Source: Gracilibacillus kekensis (lineage in GTDB: Bacteria; Bacillota; Bacilli; Bacillales; Amphibacillaceae). From it: DNA of 64,000 nucleotides. Positions within the stretch are counted from its first letter, which is position 1, and every line of letters begins with the position of its first letter. The notes beneath the pieces are model-generated. The model was not told where the DNA came from, searched no databases, and saw nothing but the letters and a program-made list of their open reading frames with translations. The stretch covers positions 1-64,000 of the forward strand of contig NZ_FRCZ01000003.1 of assembly GCF_900143085.1 (NCBI RefSeq), written 5' to 3'. Shown piece after piece: positions 19,307-28,340 of the stretch. Both the position numbers and the translations under genes were made by a program.

Positions 19307-19436
19307 GTGCAGGCGTCCGCTTTTACTCCTGTGGGAAGTTTTTATCCGAAGATCCACTTTTTAAGCGCACTTTGCTTAAAAAGTTAGCTGAGGAGAAAAA
19401 CCCGCTGAAAGGGAAGCCGACAAGCCGAAGCGGTTG
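19307..19436 (+). repeat. Long-hairpin repeat R3
   Basis: Direct-orientation copy from GTGCAGGCGTCCGC to CAAGCCGAAGCGGTTG. The apical stem CTTTTTAAGC pairs with GCTTAAAAAG. Its right flank (CTCATAATTAGAAACTAG then AGTTATGTCGCATA) is nearly identical to that of R5, so the conserved unit extends some 60 bases beyond the hairpin. Confidence 0.9.
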
Positions 19437-19684
19437 TTACACAGTTCTCAAATCTCATAATTAGAAACTAGAGTTATGTCGCATAATTTTTCTTATGTGT
19501 TATAGTGAAGGAAATGGTCGGCGGAGTTTTGGATGTTTACTGTCCAATTACTCGCTGTTTGCATAATAGATAATAATTCTTTTTGCGTGTAATTAAACTG
19601 AATCTTGTTTAGAATAGATGATAAAGGGTATAACATTATTATCAGAATAATTAGGTAATACATATCGAAGGAGTGAAAGTGCTA

Positions 19685-20092
19685 ATGGAAATTCTCTTAT
19701 ACCTTGCAGCAATCATTGCAGCAGTTGCTTTTGCAGTACTAGTTATTTACTTAGTATTAGTATTAAAAGAAACAAAACGAACGATGTCCCATGTTGCTGA
19801 CACGCTTGAAGGTTTAGAAAAGCAAATGGAGGGTATAACAGTTGAGACAACTGCTTTATTAAATAAGACGAACAAATTAGCGGATGATATTAATGACAAA
19901 ACAACAAGACTTAACACCCTTGTTGACGGCGTGAAAAATATTGGTGATAGTGTAAAAGATTTCACCCAATCGATACGTACAGTATCTCAATCCGTTAACA
20001 GAATCGCTGATGAGAACAGGGAAACTACAGCGCAAGCCATAAAATGGAGTACTGTAGTAATGGAAATGTTTAAAAAAAATAGAAATAAATAA
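19685..20092 (+). CDS. ytxG: DUF948 membrane protein YtxG
   Basis: A protein of about 135 residues. One N-terminal membrane helix (EILLYLAAIIAAVAFAVLVI) precedes a long cytoplasmic coiled coil rich in heptad leucine/valine and threonine. This is the DUF948 pattern of B. subtilis YtxG. AAGGAG lies at 19668-19673. ATG 19685 fits the family start, while GTG 19679 has better spacing, so the start is uncertain by two codons. It is followed after 21 bases by ytxH. In B. subtilis the ytxGHJ operon belongs to the sigma-B/sigma-H general stress group. I could not confirm a matching promoter here. Confidence 0.88.
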   Translation: MEILLYLAAIIAAVAFAVLVIYLVLVLKETKRTMSHVADTLEGLEKQMEGITVETTALLNKTNKLADDINDKTTRLNTLVDGVKNIGDSVKDFTQSIRTVSQSVNRIADENRETTAQAIKWSTVVMEMFKKNRNK

Positions 20093-20113
20093 TTAATAAT
20101 GGAGGAATGAGAA

Positions 20114-20548
20114 ATGACACAACATCAAAATAATGAGGAAAATCAAAACATTAACAGTAAGGACTTTTTAATAGGCTCTTTAATCGGTGGTATTGTGGGA
20201 GCATCATTAGCTTTAATTTTCGCTCCGAAATCTGGTAAGGAATTAAGAGGTGACCTCAATCAAGGTGCACATTATGTGAAAGATCGTGCTAACGAATGGA
20301 AAGATGTTGCATATGAAAAAAGTGGTGAGTGGAGAGATTACGCTAAAGAACAATCACAGACTATTGGTCAGTCAGTAAGTGAAAAATCGCAGGATCTATC
20401 TAATAAATTAAAAGAAACGAAAGCAACAATTCAAGAAAAAATGTCTAAGGACGAAGATCCAGAAAAAGCTGCAGAAGAAGTAGCACAAGCTATTGAAGAA
20501 GCTGCAAATGCAGTAGAGGCTGAAGAAGTTAATAATAGAAACGTATAA
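20114..20548 (+). CDS. ytxH: General stress protein YtxH (GvpP-like)
   Basis: A 144-residue protein. Near residue 18 a glycine-rich membrane segment (FLIGSLIGGIVGASLALIFA) is followed by PKSGKELR, the hallmark of the YtxH/GvpP family. The rest is a charged amphipathic helix with late-embryogenesis-like repeats (KDRANEWKDVAYEKSGEWRD). It probably acts in the membrane during stress. A ribosome site GGAGG precedes ATG. Confidence 0.9.
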   Translation: MTQHQNNEENQNINSKDFLIGSLIGGIVGASLALIFAPKSGKELRGDLNQGAHYVKDRANEWKDVAYEKSGEWRDYAKEQSQTIGQSVSEKSQDLSNKLKETKATIQEKMSKDEDPEKAAEEVAQAIEEAANAVEAEEVNNRNV

Positions 20549-20560
20549 TAAAATAACTCT

Positions 20561-20597
20561 AAAAGTGGATTGTTGAAAAAGAACAGTCCGCTTTTTA
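20561..20597 (+). terminator. Terminator after ytxH
   Basis: AAAAGTGGATTGTT pairs with AACAGTCCGCTTTT (two wobble pairs) and ends in T5. It separates ytxGH from ytxJ. Confidence 0.8.
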
Positions 20598-20623
20598 CGT
20601 TATACACCAAGGAGAGAGAATAA

Positions 20624-20944
20624 ATGGAAATAACAGATATTCAAACAATTGAGGAATTCCAATCTGTAGTTACTAACAACAATCAAATGTTATTGTTGAA
20701 ACATAGTTTGACTTGTCCAATTAGTGACTCAGCTAATCAAGCTTTCCAACAATTTAGCGAGCACACTGATACACCTCTTTATCGATTGTATGTACAGAAT
20801 GCTCGAACGTTGTCAGATTATATAGCTAAGACTCATCAAATTAAACATGAATCGCCCCAGGCAATCAAGTTTGAAGATGGAAAGCCAATCTGGAATGCAA
20901 GCCACTTTGACATTACAGCGGACAACCTTAAAAAAATGGTTTAA
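20624..20944 (+). CDS. brxC: Monothiol bacilliredoxin, YtxJ/BrxC family
   Basis: A 106-residue thioredoxin-fold protein of DUF2847. The single redox cysteine lies in LLKHSLTCPISDSA, matching the TCPIS site of BrxC, which removes bacillithiol from protein thiols. A second conserved segment is YRLYVQNARTLSDYIA. AAGGAGAGAG precedes ATG. Position after ytxGH is as in B. subtilis. Confidence 0.9.
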   Translation: MEITDIQTIEEFQSVVTNNNQMLLLKHSLTCPISDSANQAFQQFSEHTDTPLYRLYVQNARTLSDYIAKTHQIKHESPQAIKFEDGKPIWNASHFDITADNLKKMV

Positions 20945-20968
20945 TATACGAAATTATTCATTGAATTA

Positions 20969-21003
20969 TAAAAAGCCGCCATGCTAGAAATGGCGGCTTT
21001 TTA
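20969..21003. terminator. Bidirectional terminator between ytxJ and the ftsA-like gene
   Basis: AAAAAGCCGCCAT and ATGGCGGCTTTTT form a GC-rich perfect stem with A and T runs on both sides, so it can serve both convergent transcripts. Confidence 0.93.
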
Positions 21004-21040
21004 TACGTACAGGATTTTATAACTCTTGCTGCTTTAAGTC

Positions 21041-23164
21041 TCACTTTATCTCTATTTGATCATTTGGGTTTAGTTGTTCGAAAAAAGTAACAGGTTGGCC
21101 ATTTCTTTTTAATTCAACTTTGCCCTTCACTTGTGAGAGATCAATCGAAATAAATCGGAAGATATCCTGAAAAATAAATGGTTCCGATTTTTGTTCGATA
21201 AATTGCAGTTTATCCTGATCTTCTATTTCATCTTCTAATGAAACAACCTCACCTCTTCGATACACTTTAATTAATTCTTTGGTCAGTTTAATCGGTTTAT
21301 TATTGTAAACAATTTTTAACGTTTTTTGATAATTCATTTCCATTTTGTTAAGAAGCTCTACAAGTGTTGGTTGGTTACCCGTATAGGATTCCAGCTTGTC
21401 TCCATTTTTAAGTGGAGTATCTAAAATAGCAGGAACACCATTATGCAACAATGTACTGCTATATTCAGTAAATTCTTTTATTTGATCATCGATCCATATT
21501 GTAAAAGGCGCATTTATTTGATTTTCCATGTCATGATCTTTCAGAAATTGTTGTAAGGTAATTTTTTGATTATAGACAATTCGATCGTCATCTTCCAATA
21601 AATATGTAGATGATACTTTTTGATTATTTACTTGAATGTTAGGTTTTAAAGTAAATGCCTCTTCATTGTAATAAATGGTAATAGAAGATGTTTCACCAAT
21701 AAATTCGGCTAGTGTCAACTTGGCTGGCTCTCCGTCTATCCCTTTTTCAATTGTGAGAGTATCTCCGTTTTCTACCGTGTCATCAATACTTTTTTCTTCA
21801 TCGTTTAGAATGATTTTTGGTGCTGAACCAAAACTACCGGGCAATGTCACTTGTTTGCCATTGTATGTAACGATTGCTGCCATTCCAGGTTTACCATATA
21901 ATTTTTTTATATTAATTCCAGCAGCAAGTAAACAATCCGCGATTGTTAGTTCTTTCATTTCAAATAATCGAACCACACGGTCATTAACCTTCACACTAAT
22001 GTAGTGAACTGGATTCTGTTTAGCAGCAATTGCAATACCAATTGGTGTGATGAATTCGGGACCTATTGGAAGATTTTCATCCTTTGATAATAGTTGAATC
22101 GCATCAACGCCCCGAATTGCTACTCGATTTGTTGGAAGCTTCAATTTTATAGCAAGTCTTTTGGCTAATTCCGGTGTCTGACTCCCGCCACCAACTAACA
22201 TGACAGCTTTAGGTGCAGAACCATTTAATACGATGATTTCTTCAGCAATCGAGCTTGCAAGCGATTCGACAGCTGGCAATACATTGTCCACTAACTCCTC
22301 ATATGCGACTTCCTGTTCAAATCCAAGAATATCTTCCACAGCAGCTTTTTTATGTACTGTTATTTCTTTTTTAAAATCTTCAGCTTGGTTGAAGTCTAAT
22401 AAATAATGATCACTAATTGCTTCGGTTATTTCATCACCTGCTTTAGGTACCATTCCATAAGCTGTTACAGTACCTTCGGAAGTTAGAGCAATATCACTTG
22501 TACCAGCACCTATATCGACGAGAGCCACATTAAGGCGTCTCATGGAAGGAGGAATTAATACATGTATTGCGGCTATCGGTTCAAGAGTTAAAGCTTCTAA
22601 TTGCAAGTCTGCACGGTTTAAGGCGGATAATAGAGATTCCACTACTACTTTAGGTAAGAAGGTAGCAATTATTTCTATTTCTGCCTCATCTCCTTGTTGA
22701 TCTATTAACGAGCCGATCTCCTCGCCATCTAATAGATATTTAATAACGGAATAACCTACACAATAATAATTATGGCTCGGATCTTCTTCCTCACTGGTAG
22801 CTAATTGATATTGCGCTTTCTGCACAGCTTCTAACTCAAGAAAAAGTATATCCTCCTCATTCATCAAAGGTTGTTTGGCAATTTCTTTAGTTGTATGTAC
22901 ACGATTTGTTTTTAATGCACGTCCTGCAGCAGCAACACATACCTTCTCTAAAATAATATCGTGCTTTTGTTCGAGATGTAATTTCACTTTTTGAATTACC
23001 TGTGCAACGGAAACAATATCATGGATTTGACCATCTACCATTGATCGCTCATTATGCTCAATCATATAATAATCAATTAAATGATAAAGATCATTTCTCT
23101 TTTCCATAAGTAATCCAACTACCGATCTTGTTCCGATATCGAGTGCAAACATATGTTCAGTCAT
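21041..23164 (-). CDS. FtsA/PilM-like actin-fold protein with repeated beta-grasp-like C-terminus
   Basis: A 707-residue protein. Residues 1 to about 370 are an FtsA/PilM-type actin-like ATPase: MFALDIGTRSVVGLLMEK (phosphate 1), NVALVDIGAGTSDIALTSEG (phosphate 2), AVMLVGGGSQTPELAKRL (adenosine motif), with an SHS2-like insert between. The remaining 340 residues hold at least five modules ending in an L/I-x-x-x-D-x-L/I turn (ENGDTLTI, EDDDRIVY, KNGDKLES, EDQDKLQF, NPNDQIEI), which resemble beta-grasp domains. The true division gene ftsA is much shorter and sits with ftsZ, so this is a paralogue. Similar long FtsA-like proteins occur next to aroA/ccpA in other Bacillaceae, as far as I recall. 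Function is unknown. Confidence 0.82.
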   Translation of the reverse strand: MTEHMFALDIGTRSVVGLLMEKRNDLYHLIDYYMIEHNERSMVDGQIHDIVSVAQVIQKVKLHLEQKHDIILEKVCVAAAGRALKTNRVHTTKEIAKQPLMNEEDILFLELEAVQKAQYQLATSEEEDPSHNYYCVGYSVIKYLLDGEEIGSLIDQQGDEAEIEIIATFLPKVVVESLLSALNRADLQLEALTLEPIAAIHVLIPPSMRRLNVALVDIGAGTSDIALTSEGTVTAYGMVPKAGDEITEAISDHYLLDFNQAEDFKKEITVHKKAAVEDILGFEQEVAYEELVDNVLPAVESLASSIAEEIIVLNGSAPKAVMLVGGGSQTPELAKRLAIKLKLPTNRVAIRGVDAIQLLSKDENLPIGPEFITPIGIAIAAKQNPVHYISVKVNDRVVRLFEMKELTIADCLLAAGINIKKLYGKPGMAAIVTYNGKQVTLPGSFGSAPKIILNDEEKSIDDTVENGDTLTIEKGIDGEPAKLTLAEFIGETSSITIYYNEEAFTLKPNIQVNNQKVSSTYLLEDDDRIVYNQKITLQQFLKDHDMENQINAPFTIWIDDQIKEFTEYSSTLLHNGVPAILDTPLKNGDKLESYTGNQPTLVELLNKMEMNYQKTLKIVYNNKPIKLTKELIKVYRRGEVVSLEDEIEDQDKLQFIEQKSEPFIFQDIFRFISIDLSQVKGKVELKRNGQPVTFFEQLNPNDQIEIK

Positions 23165-23322
23165 GAGTTTTTTCCCTTCTATTATTAAAAAATTATAAAT
23201 ATTCTATAAAATATTACTAGTAATGGGTGACAAGACGTTAAATTTTAGCTATAATTATCCCTAATTATATAAAAAGTATAACATTTTTTTAGAAATTTAA
23301 AATAGGAGTAGGGGGATTTATA

Positions 23323-24387
23323 ATGAGTAATGAACAATTGGATCAGCTTCGTGAAAAGCTTGACCAAGTTAACTTGGAAATATTAGAGTTAATTAACAAG
23401 CGTGCGGAATTGGTGAAAGAAACTGGTCAAGTAAAAGAAAAACAGGGTGCGAACCGTAGTTATGATCCAGTTCGTGAACGTGATATGTTAAATCTTATCA
23501 AAAAACATAATAATGGTCCTTTTGAAGATTCTACGATCATTCATTTGTTCAAAGAAATTTTCAAAGCAGGACTTGAACTGCAAGAAGATGACCATAGTAA
23601 AGCATTGCTTGTATCTCGTAAGAAAAAAGCGGAAGATACAGTTATTGATATAAATGGTGATAAATTTGGTGATGGAAACCAGCACTTTATTTTTGGACCG
23701 TGTGCAGTAGAAAGTTATGATCAAGTAGCGGAAGTAGCAGCCGCGATTAAAAATGAAGGTTTAAAATTAATTCGTGGTGGAGCATTCAAACCGAGAACGT
23801 CACCTTATGATTTCCAAGGGTTAGGTTTCGAAGGTCTTGAAATTTTGAAAAAAGTATCCGATGAGTATGGTTTAGCTGTTGTAAGTGAAATCGTAAACCC
23901 AGCTCATATTGAAGAAGCGGTAAATTACATTGATGTCATTCAAATCGGTGCGCGTAATATGCAAAACTTTGAATTGTTAAAGGCAGCTGGAGAAACGAAC
24001 AAACCTGTATTATTAAAACGAGGGATGTCTGCAACAATTTCTGATTTTATCAATGCAGCGGAATACATTAATTCAAAAGGAAATGGACAAATTATTTTAT
24101 GTGAGCGTGGTATTAGAACATATGAAAAAGCAACACGTAACACATTAGATATCACAGCTGTTCCAATCCTGAAACAGGAAACACATTTACCAGTTATGGT
24201 TGATGTAACGCATTCTACTGGTAGAAGAGACTTATTATTACCAGCAGCTAAAGCAGCACTAGCAATTGGAGCAGATGGTGTGATGGCTGAAGTACACCCA
24301 GATCCTGCAGTGGCATTATCCGATGCAGCACAACAAATGGACATCCCAACGTTCCATAACTTTATGAAAGAATTATTGAATAAATAA
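23323..24387 (+). CDS. aroA: Bifunctional chorismate mutase / DAHP synthase
   Basis: Residues 1 to about 85 form an AroQ-type chorismate mutase ([23 protein letters not shown]). The remainder is a class I-beta DAHP synthase, with [47 protein letters not shown] and the C-terminal [21 protein letters not shown]. It makes the first intermediate of the shikimate pathway, and the fused mutase senses chorismate/prephenate for feedback control. The length of 354 residues matches B. subtilis AroA, which also precedes ccpA. AGGAG lies well upstream; GGGGGA is close to ATG. Confidence 0.95.
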   Translation: MSNEQLDQLREKLDQVNLEILELINKRAELVKETGQVKEKQGANRSYDPVRERDMLNLIKKHNNGPFEDSTIIHLFKEIFKAGLELQEDDHSKALLVSRKKKAEDTVIDINGDKFGDGNQHFIFGPCAVESYDQVAEVAAAIKNEGLKLIRGGAFKPRTSPYDFQGLGFEGLEILKKVSDEYGLAVVSEIVNPAHIEEAVNYIDVIQIGARNMQNFELLKAAGETNKPVLLKRGMSATISDFINAAEYINSKGNGQIILCERGIRTYEKATRNTLDITAVPILKQETHLPVMVDVTHSTGRRDLLLPAAKAALAIGADGVMAEVHPDPAVALSDAAQQMDIPTFHNFMKELLNK

Positions 24388-24388
24388 A

Positions 24389-24419
24389 CAAAAACTCCTG
24401 CCCAGCAGGAGTTTTTTTA
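24389..24419 (+). terminator. Terminator after aroA
   Basis: AAAAACTCCTGC and GCAGGAGTTTTTTT form a 12-bp stem with a short CCA loop. Confidence 0.93.
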
Positions 24420-24504
24420 TACTTATCAACAGAAAACGTGATGTATATAAGCAAGACAATACGACACTATTGTAGTGGTCATTACGAGATATTATTTGTG
24501 CTTT

Positions 24505-24637
24505 GCAACCGCTACGGCTTGTCCGTTTCCCTTTCCGCGGGTTTTTCTCCTCAGCTAACTTTGGTAAGCAAAGACCACTTACCAAAGTGGATCTTCGGAT
24601 AAAAACTTCCCGCAGGAGTGGAAGCGGACGCCTGCAC
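24505..24637 (-). repeat. Long-hairpin repeat R4 (reverse orientation)
   Basis: Inverted copy from GCAACCGCTACGGCTTG to GAAGCGGACGCCTGC. Apical stem CTTTGGTAAG pairs with CTTACCAAAG. Left partner of R5 in the aroA-ccpA gap. Its left flank TTTGTGCTTTGCAACC is shared with R6. Confidence 0.9.
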
Positions 24638-24795
24638 TTTTTAATGCGCTACACCTAAATAAGAATAAAAATGTTTGCTTTATTCCAGTCGCGTATGATT
24701 TTGTCTTTAGATTACTTATCATTATTAACAAAACAAGCTCATATCTGTAACAAACCAAAATGCTAGCACTTGCAATCTTTGTAGAACTTCATTAA

Positions 24796-24927
24796 GCGTA
24801 GGGGTCCACTTCCACTCCTATGGGATTCTTTTTCCTAAAGATCCACTTTTCCATGCGGTTTTTGCTTGGAAAAGTTAGCTGAAGGAAAAAGCCCATGGAA
24901 AGGGAAGTGGACAAGCCGGAGCGGTTT
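24796..24927 (+). repeat. Long-hairpin repeat R5
   Basis: Direct copy from GCGTAGGGGTCCACTTCC to CAAGCCGGAGCGGTTT. Apical stem CTTTTCCA pairs with TGGAAAAG. The spacer to R4 is about 158 bases. The right flank AGAGTTATGTCGCATT matches R3. Confidence 0.9.
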
Positions 24928-25083
24928 TTACGCACACACACCATTTCATAATTACCAACTAGAGTTATGTCGCATTGTCCATCTTATGCGTTATGAAATT
25001 TGTCCAACTTTTAGAGTTTTACTTTCATTTTTTTTGTAACGGTAATTTGAAAATTAAATATTTTGACGTTTTGTAGACATAAT

Positions 25084-25147
25084 TTATGAAAATTTTTCAT
25101 AATTGATTGTTTTTTATTGTTAATTTTCATGAAAAATTTGTTATAAT
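25084..25147 (+). promoter_or_regulatory. Putative ccpA promoter with two AT-rich palindromes
   Basis: A -10 box TATAAT at 25142-25147 has TTGTTA at 25117-25122 as a -35 candidate, though 19 bases is a long spacer. A near-perfect palindrome (ATTTTCATGAAAAAT, about 25123-25137) fills the spacer. A second (TTATGAAAATTTTTCATAA) lies at about 25084-25102. They share the half-site TTTTCAT, which suggests an operator, but no regulator can be named. Confidence 0.5.
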
Positions 25148-25258
25148 ATGAGTGATATACATAAATAATGTAGATATGGTGGAATCTTTGCAGAAATACT
25201 CGATCTAGCGTATGATGAGAGAAATATACCGTTAAATAGAAAATTGGAGGTTATAATA

Positions 25259-26254
25259 ATGAATATAACAATTTATGACGTAGCAAGAGAAGCAAATGTC
25301 TCCATGGCTACGGTATCACGTGTTGTCAATGGAAATCCAAATGTAAAACCAGCGACAAGAAAAAAGGTGCTAAACACAATCGAAAGATTAGGTTATCGTC
25401 CGAACGCAGTAGCACGTGGACTTGCAAGTAAAAAAACTACTACAGTGGGTGTTATTATCCCAGATATTTCAAGTATTTTCTTTTCAGAATTAGCCAGAGG
25501 TATTGATGATATCGCAACGATGTATAAATATAATATAATTTTAAGTAATTCCGATCAAAATAAAGATAAAGAATTACGATTAATTAATACCATGTTTGAA
25601 AAACAAGTGGATGGTTTAATTTATATGGGTGCCACTATTAGTGAGGATCATGTACAACAGCTTAAAACATCACCAGTTCCTGTGGCTTTAGCAGCATCTA
25701 TCGATTCCAGTGAAACAATTCCTGCAGTTAATATCGATTATGAACAAGCGGCATATGAGGCAACATCTTTCTTAATTGAAAATGGCACAAAACATCCAAT
25801 ATATGTAACTGGTGAAGAAGATTCAGTTGTTAATACTAAAAAATATGATGGATATGTAAAAGCAATTAAAGAACATAATAAAGAAGTTAACGAGGACTAC
25901 ATTATTTCAGCTGAATTTTCTCATCAATCTGGGGTAGAAGCTGCTGAACAGATCCTTAAAATAAAAAATTATCCTAAAGCTGTCTTTGCTGCTACGGATG
26001 AAATGGCTGTAGGTATTATCCACGGTTTACAAGACAATGGTGTGAAAGTACCAGAAGATGTAGAAGTATTTGGTTTTGATAATACAAGACTAGCAACAAT
26101 GGTACGTCCAACACTTTCAACAGTCGTGCAACCTATGTATGACATTGGAGCTGTAGCAATGCGTCTGTTGACGAAATTTATGAATAAAGAAACAGTGGAA
26201 GAACAAAATGTAGTTTTACCACATCAAATTGTTAAAAGAAACTCAACAAAATAA
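25259..26254 (+). CDS. ccpA: Catabolite control protein A
   Basis: A LacI/GalR-family global regulator of carbon catabolite control. The N-terminal HTH and hinge read [23 protein letters not shown] and [18 protein letters not shown]. The periplasmic-binding-protein-like core follows, including the region that contacts HPr-Ser46-P. The length is 331 residues, close to B. subtilis CcpA at 334. ATG 25259 is chosen behind GGAGG; the frame also opens at an upstream TTG. It lies between aroA and motPS exactly as in B. subtilis. Confidence 0.96.
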   Translation: MNITIYDVAREANVSMATVSRVVNGNPNVKPATRKKVLNTIERLGYRPNAVARGLASKKTTTVGVIIPDISSIFFSELARGIDDIATMYKYNIILSNSDQNKDKELRLINTMFEKQVDGLIYMGATISEDHVQQLKTSPVPVALAASIDSSETIPAVNIDYEQAAYEATSFLIENGTKHPIYVTGEEDSVVNTKKYDGYVKAIKEHNKEVNEDYIISAEFSHQSGVEAAEQILKIKNYPKAVFAATDEMAVGIIHGLQDNGVKVPEDVEVFGFDNTRLATMVRPTLSTVVQPMYDIGAVAMRLLTKFMNKETVEEQNVVLPHQIVKRNSTK

Positions 26255-26269
26255 TAGAATTGCCGATAA

Positions 26270-26303
26270 TAAAACTAGGGTGATTTATCACCTTAGTTTT
26301 TTA
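26270..26303 (+). terminator. Terminator after ccpA
   Basis: AAAACTAGGGTGA pairs with TCACCTTAGTTTT, ending in T6. It lies just before motP, so readthrough may link them as in B. subtilis. Confidence 0.85.
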
Positions 26304-26340
26304 TTAATTTTGCGAGCTTTTTACTAGGGAGAGAATACAG

Positions 26341-27165
26341 ATGAATAAAAGAGATTTATTTACTCCAATTGGCATTACTATTGGATTTTTAATGATTATG
26401 TTTGGAATTGTAAGTAGTGGAGGTATGGGAGGATTTGTAGGATTTGTTCAAGGATCCTCTGCACTAATAGTTCTTGGCGGTTTATTGGCAGCACTACTTG
26501 TTAATTTTAATATTAAACAAATGAAAACGACTAAATATGTCATTCAGGAAGCATTTAAACAGAATGATCATGATTTAGCTGATTTGATAGAATTATTTGA
26601 GAGGTTATCAGAGCGAGCGAGGCGTGAAGGTTTATTAGCACTTGAAAATGAATTGGATGAGGTCGATGATCCATATATACGAAAAGGTATTTTGCTTGCA
26701 ATTGATGGGATAGAACCAGAAGTAATCAATGATATTATGAACGCTGAAATAGATGCAATGGAAGATCGTCATTATCGAGGTCGTCTTATTATCGAAAAAG
26801 CGGGCGAGTATGCTCCAGCTTGGGGGATGATTGGTACATTAATTGGTTTAATATTAATGTTACAGAATTTAGAGGATCCCACCACTTTAGGTCCAAGTAT
26901 GGCGGTTGCCTTATTAACCACGTTCTATGGGTCTGTACTAGCAAATTTGGTATTCACTCCCATGTCAGGAAAATTAGAAACAAAAACAAATGAAGAAGTT
27001 TTTATGAAACAGGTCATCATTGAAGGTGTCATTGGTGTTCAATCTGGACAAAACCCAAGAATTTTAAAAGAAAAGCTTAGTGCCTTTCTATCAGATAAAA
27101 TGAAAAATAAAAAAGTTGTAGAAGATGAGGAGAGCTATACGGAGGAATCCTTAAATGAAGCGTAG
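26341..27165 (+). CDS. motP: Flagellar stator subunit MotP (sodium type)
   Basis: A 274-residue MotA-family protein with four membrane segments. Two near the N-terminus (PIGITIGFLMIMFGIV, ALIVLGGLLAALLV) and two late ones (PAWGMIGTLIGLILMLQNL, MAVALLTTFYGSVLANLVF) flank a cytoplasmic loop that contacts the rotor (ERARREGLLALENEL). The conserved PAWGMIGT proline is present. Assignment to the Na+-type MotP rather than MotA rests on the location behind ccpA and on overlap with motS. Confidence 0.93.
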   Translation: MNKRDLFTPIGITIGFLMIMFGIVSSGGMGGFVGFVQGSSALIVLGGLLAALLVNFNIKQMKTTKYVIQEAFKQNDHDLADLIELFERLSERARREGLLALENELDEVDDPYIRKGILLAIDGIEPEVINDIMNAEIDAMEDRHYRGRLIIEKAGEYAPAWGMIGTLIGLILMLQNLEDPTTLGPSMAVALLTTFYGSVLANLVFTPMSGKLETKTNEEVFMKQVIIEGVIGVQSGQNPRILKEKLSAFLSDKMKNKKVVEDEESYTEESLNEA

Positions 27166-27946
27166 GAATAAACGACCAGAAAAAAAAGGTGCACCACCGT
27201 GGATGACGACCTATTCAGATATGGTAACACTTATTCTTGTTTTCTTTGTATTACTATTTTCAATGTCTCAAATAGACGCTGAAAAATTTAGAGCAATAGC
27301 CGAGGCATTTAGAAGTGAAACGATATTTGAAGCAATGCCGTCTATTATTGAGGAAGAACATCCAACAGAAAATACGGAAGTGCTGAAAGAAGAAGAGAAT
27401 GATGATAAGCAAGAGGATGCTACGCCCGCTGAAGATGAAGCGAATGGCTCAGAACTAAATGCGGTGACAAAAACACCTGAACAAGATGAATTAGACGAAT
27501 TGTTAGCAGAAGTGGAAAACTTCTTAAATGAAAATGACCTAAATCAGGTTATATCAGCTACTAGAACAGATCAAGGTGTAGTATTGGTTTTACAGGAAAG
27601 TGTTTTATTCGAAACAGGGGAAGCAAATGTACTTGAACCAGCTAAGCCCTTCTTAAATAAAGTGAGTACCTTACTTTCAAATATACCTAATGAAGTAAGG
27701 GTTGAAGGTCATACAGATGATCGACCAATTTCTAGTTTTCGTTACCCTTCAAACTGGGAATTGTCTGGTGCAAGAGCAAGTAGCGTTATTCGACATATAC
27801 TAGCTACTAACAATTTTAATCAATCACGTTTTATTGCAGCTGGTTTTGGAGATACAAGACCAGTAGCTTCGAATAATTCTCCCGAAGGTTGGAGTGCGAA
27901 TCGAAGGGTAGAAATAGTAATTTTAGATTCAGAGCAAAATTCTTAA
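27155..27946 (+). CDS. motS: Flagellar stator subunit MotS (sodium type)
   Basis: A 263-residue MotB-family protein. A single membrane helix TYSDMVTLILVFFVLLFSMS carries the ion-binding aspartate, with valine rather than leucine in the following positions as in Na+-type stators. A long acidic linker (about residues 60-120) precedes an OmpA/MotB peptidoglycan-binding domain (VEGHTDDRPI, WELSGARASSVIRHI). The start overlaps the end of motP by 11 bases. The acidic linker fits a salt-adapted surface, though that is inference. Confidence 0.94.
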   Translation: MKRRNKRPEKKGAPPWMTTYSDMVTLILVFFVLLFSMSQIDAEKFRAIAEAFRSETIFEAMPSIIEEEHPTENTEVLKEEENDDKQEDATPAEDEANGSELNAVTKTPEQDELDELLAEVENFLNENDLNQVISATRTDQGVVLVLQESVLFETGEANVLEPAKPFLNKVSTLLSNIPNEVRVEGHTDDRPISSFRYPSNWELSGARASSVIRHILATNNFNQSRFIAAGFGDTRPVASNNSPEGWSANRRVEIVILDSEQNS

Positions 27947-27985
27947 TAATTAAGTTTGTTACAAAACAATTTTATATTTAAAGTA

Positions 27986-28025
27986 ATCCAAACGCTTCGA
28001 ATAGATTTCGAACGTTTGGATCTTT
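27986..28025 (+). terminator. Terminator after motPS
   Basis: ATCCAAACG-C-TTCGAA pairs with TTCGAACGTTTGGAT, followed by CTTTT. Confidence 0.85.
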
Positions 28026-28088
28026 TGCGTATAAGGAAGGAACTGCGACATGGCAGAAGTGGTAATTATGAGATTTTATATGTGCTTT

Positions 28089-28220
28089 GCAACCGCTTCG
28101 GCTTGCCCGTTTTCCTTTCCGCGGGTTTTTACCCTAAGCTAACTTTTTAAGCAAAATTCGCTTAAAAAGTGGATCTTAGGGTAAAAACATCCCGCAGGAG
28201 TGAAAACGGCCGCCTACGCT
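28089..28220 (-). repeat. Long-hairpin repeat R6 (reverse orientation)
   Basis: Inverted copy from GCAACCGCTTCGGCTTGCC to ACGGCCGCCTACGC. Apical stem CTTTTTAAGC pairs with GCTTAAAAAG. The left flank (TGCGACAT, then GTAATTATGAGATTTTATATG) matches, in inverse sense, the right flanks of R3 and R5. Confidence 0.9.
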
Positions 28221-28340
28221 TTAAATGGATACTACAACTGTGGTCACAGCTAACATTTGAACTTTCTATAAGTATTTCGTATACATTATGCGATAGTAGT
28301 CTTTATTTAAACTCTTTCATCCATTGTAGAATTCTATCTA

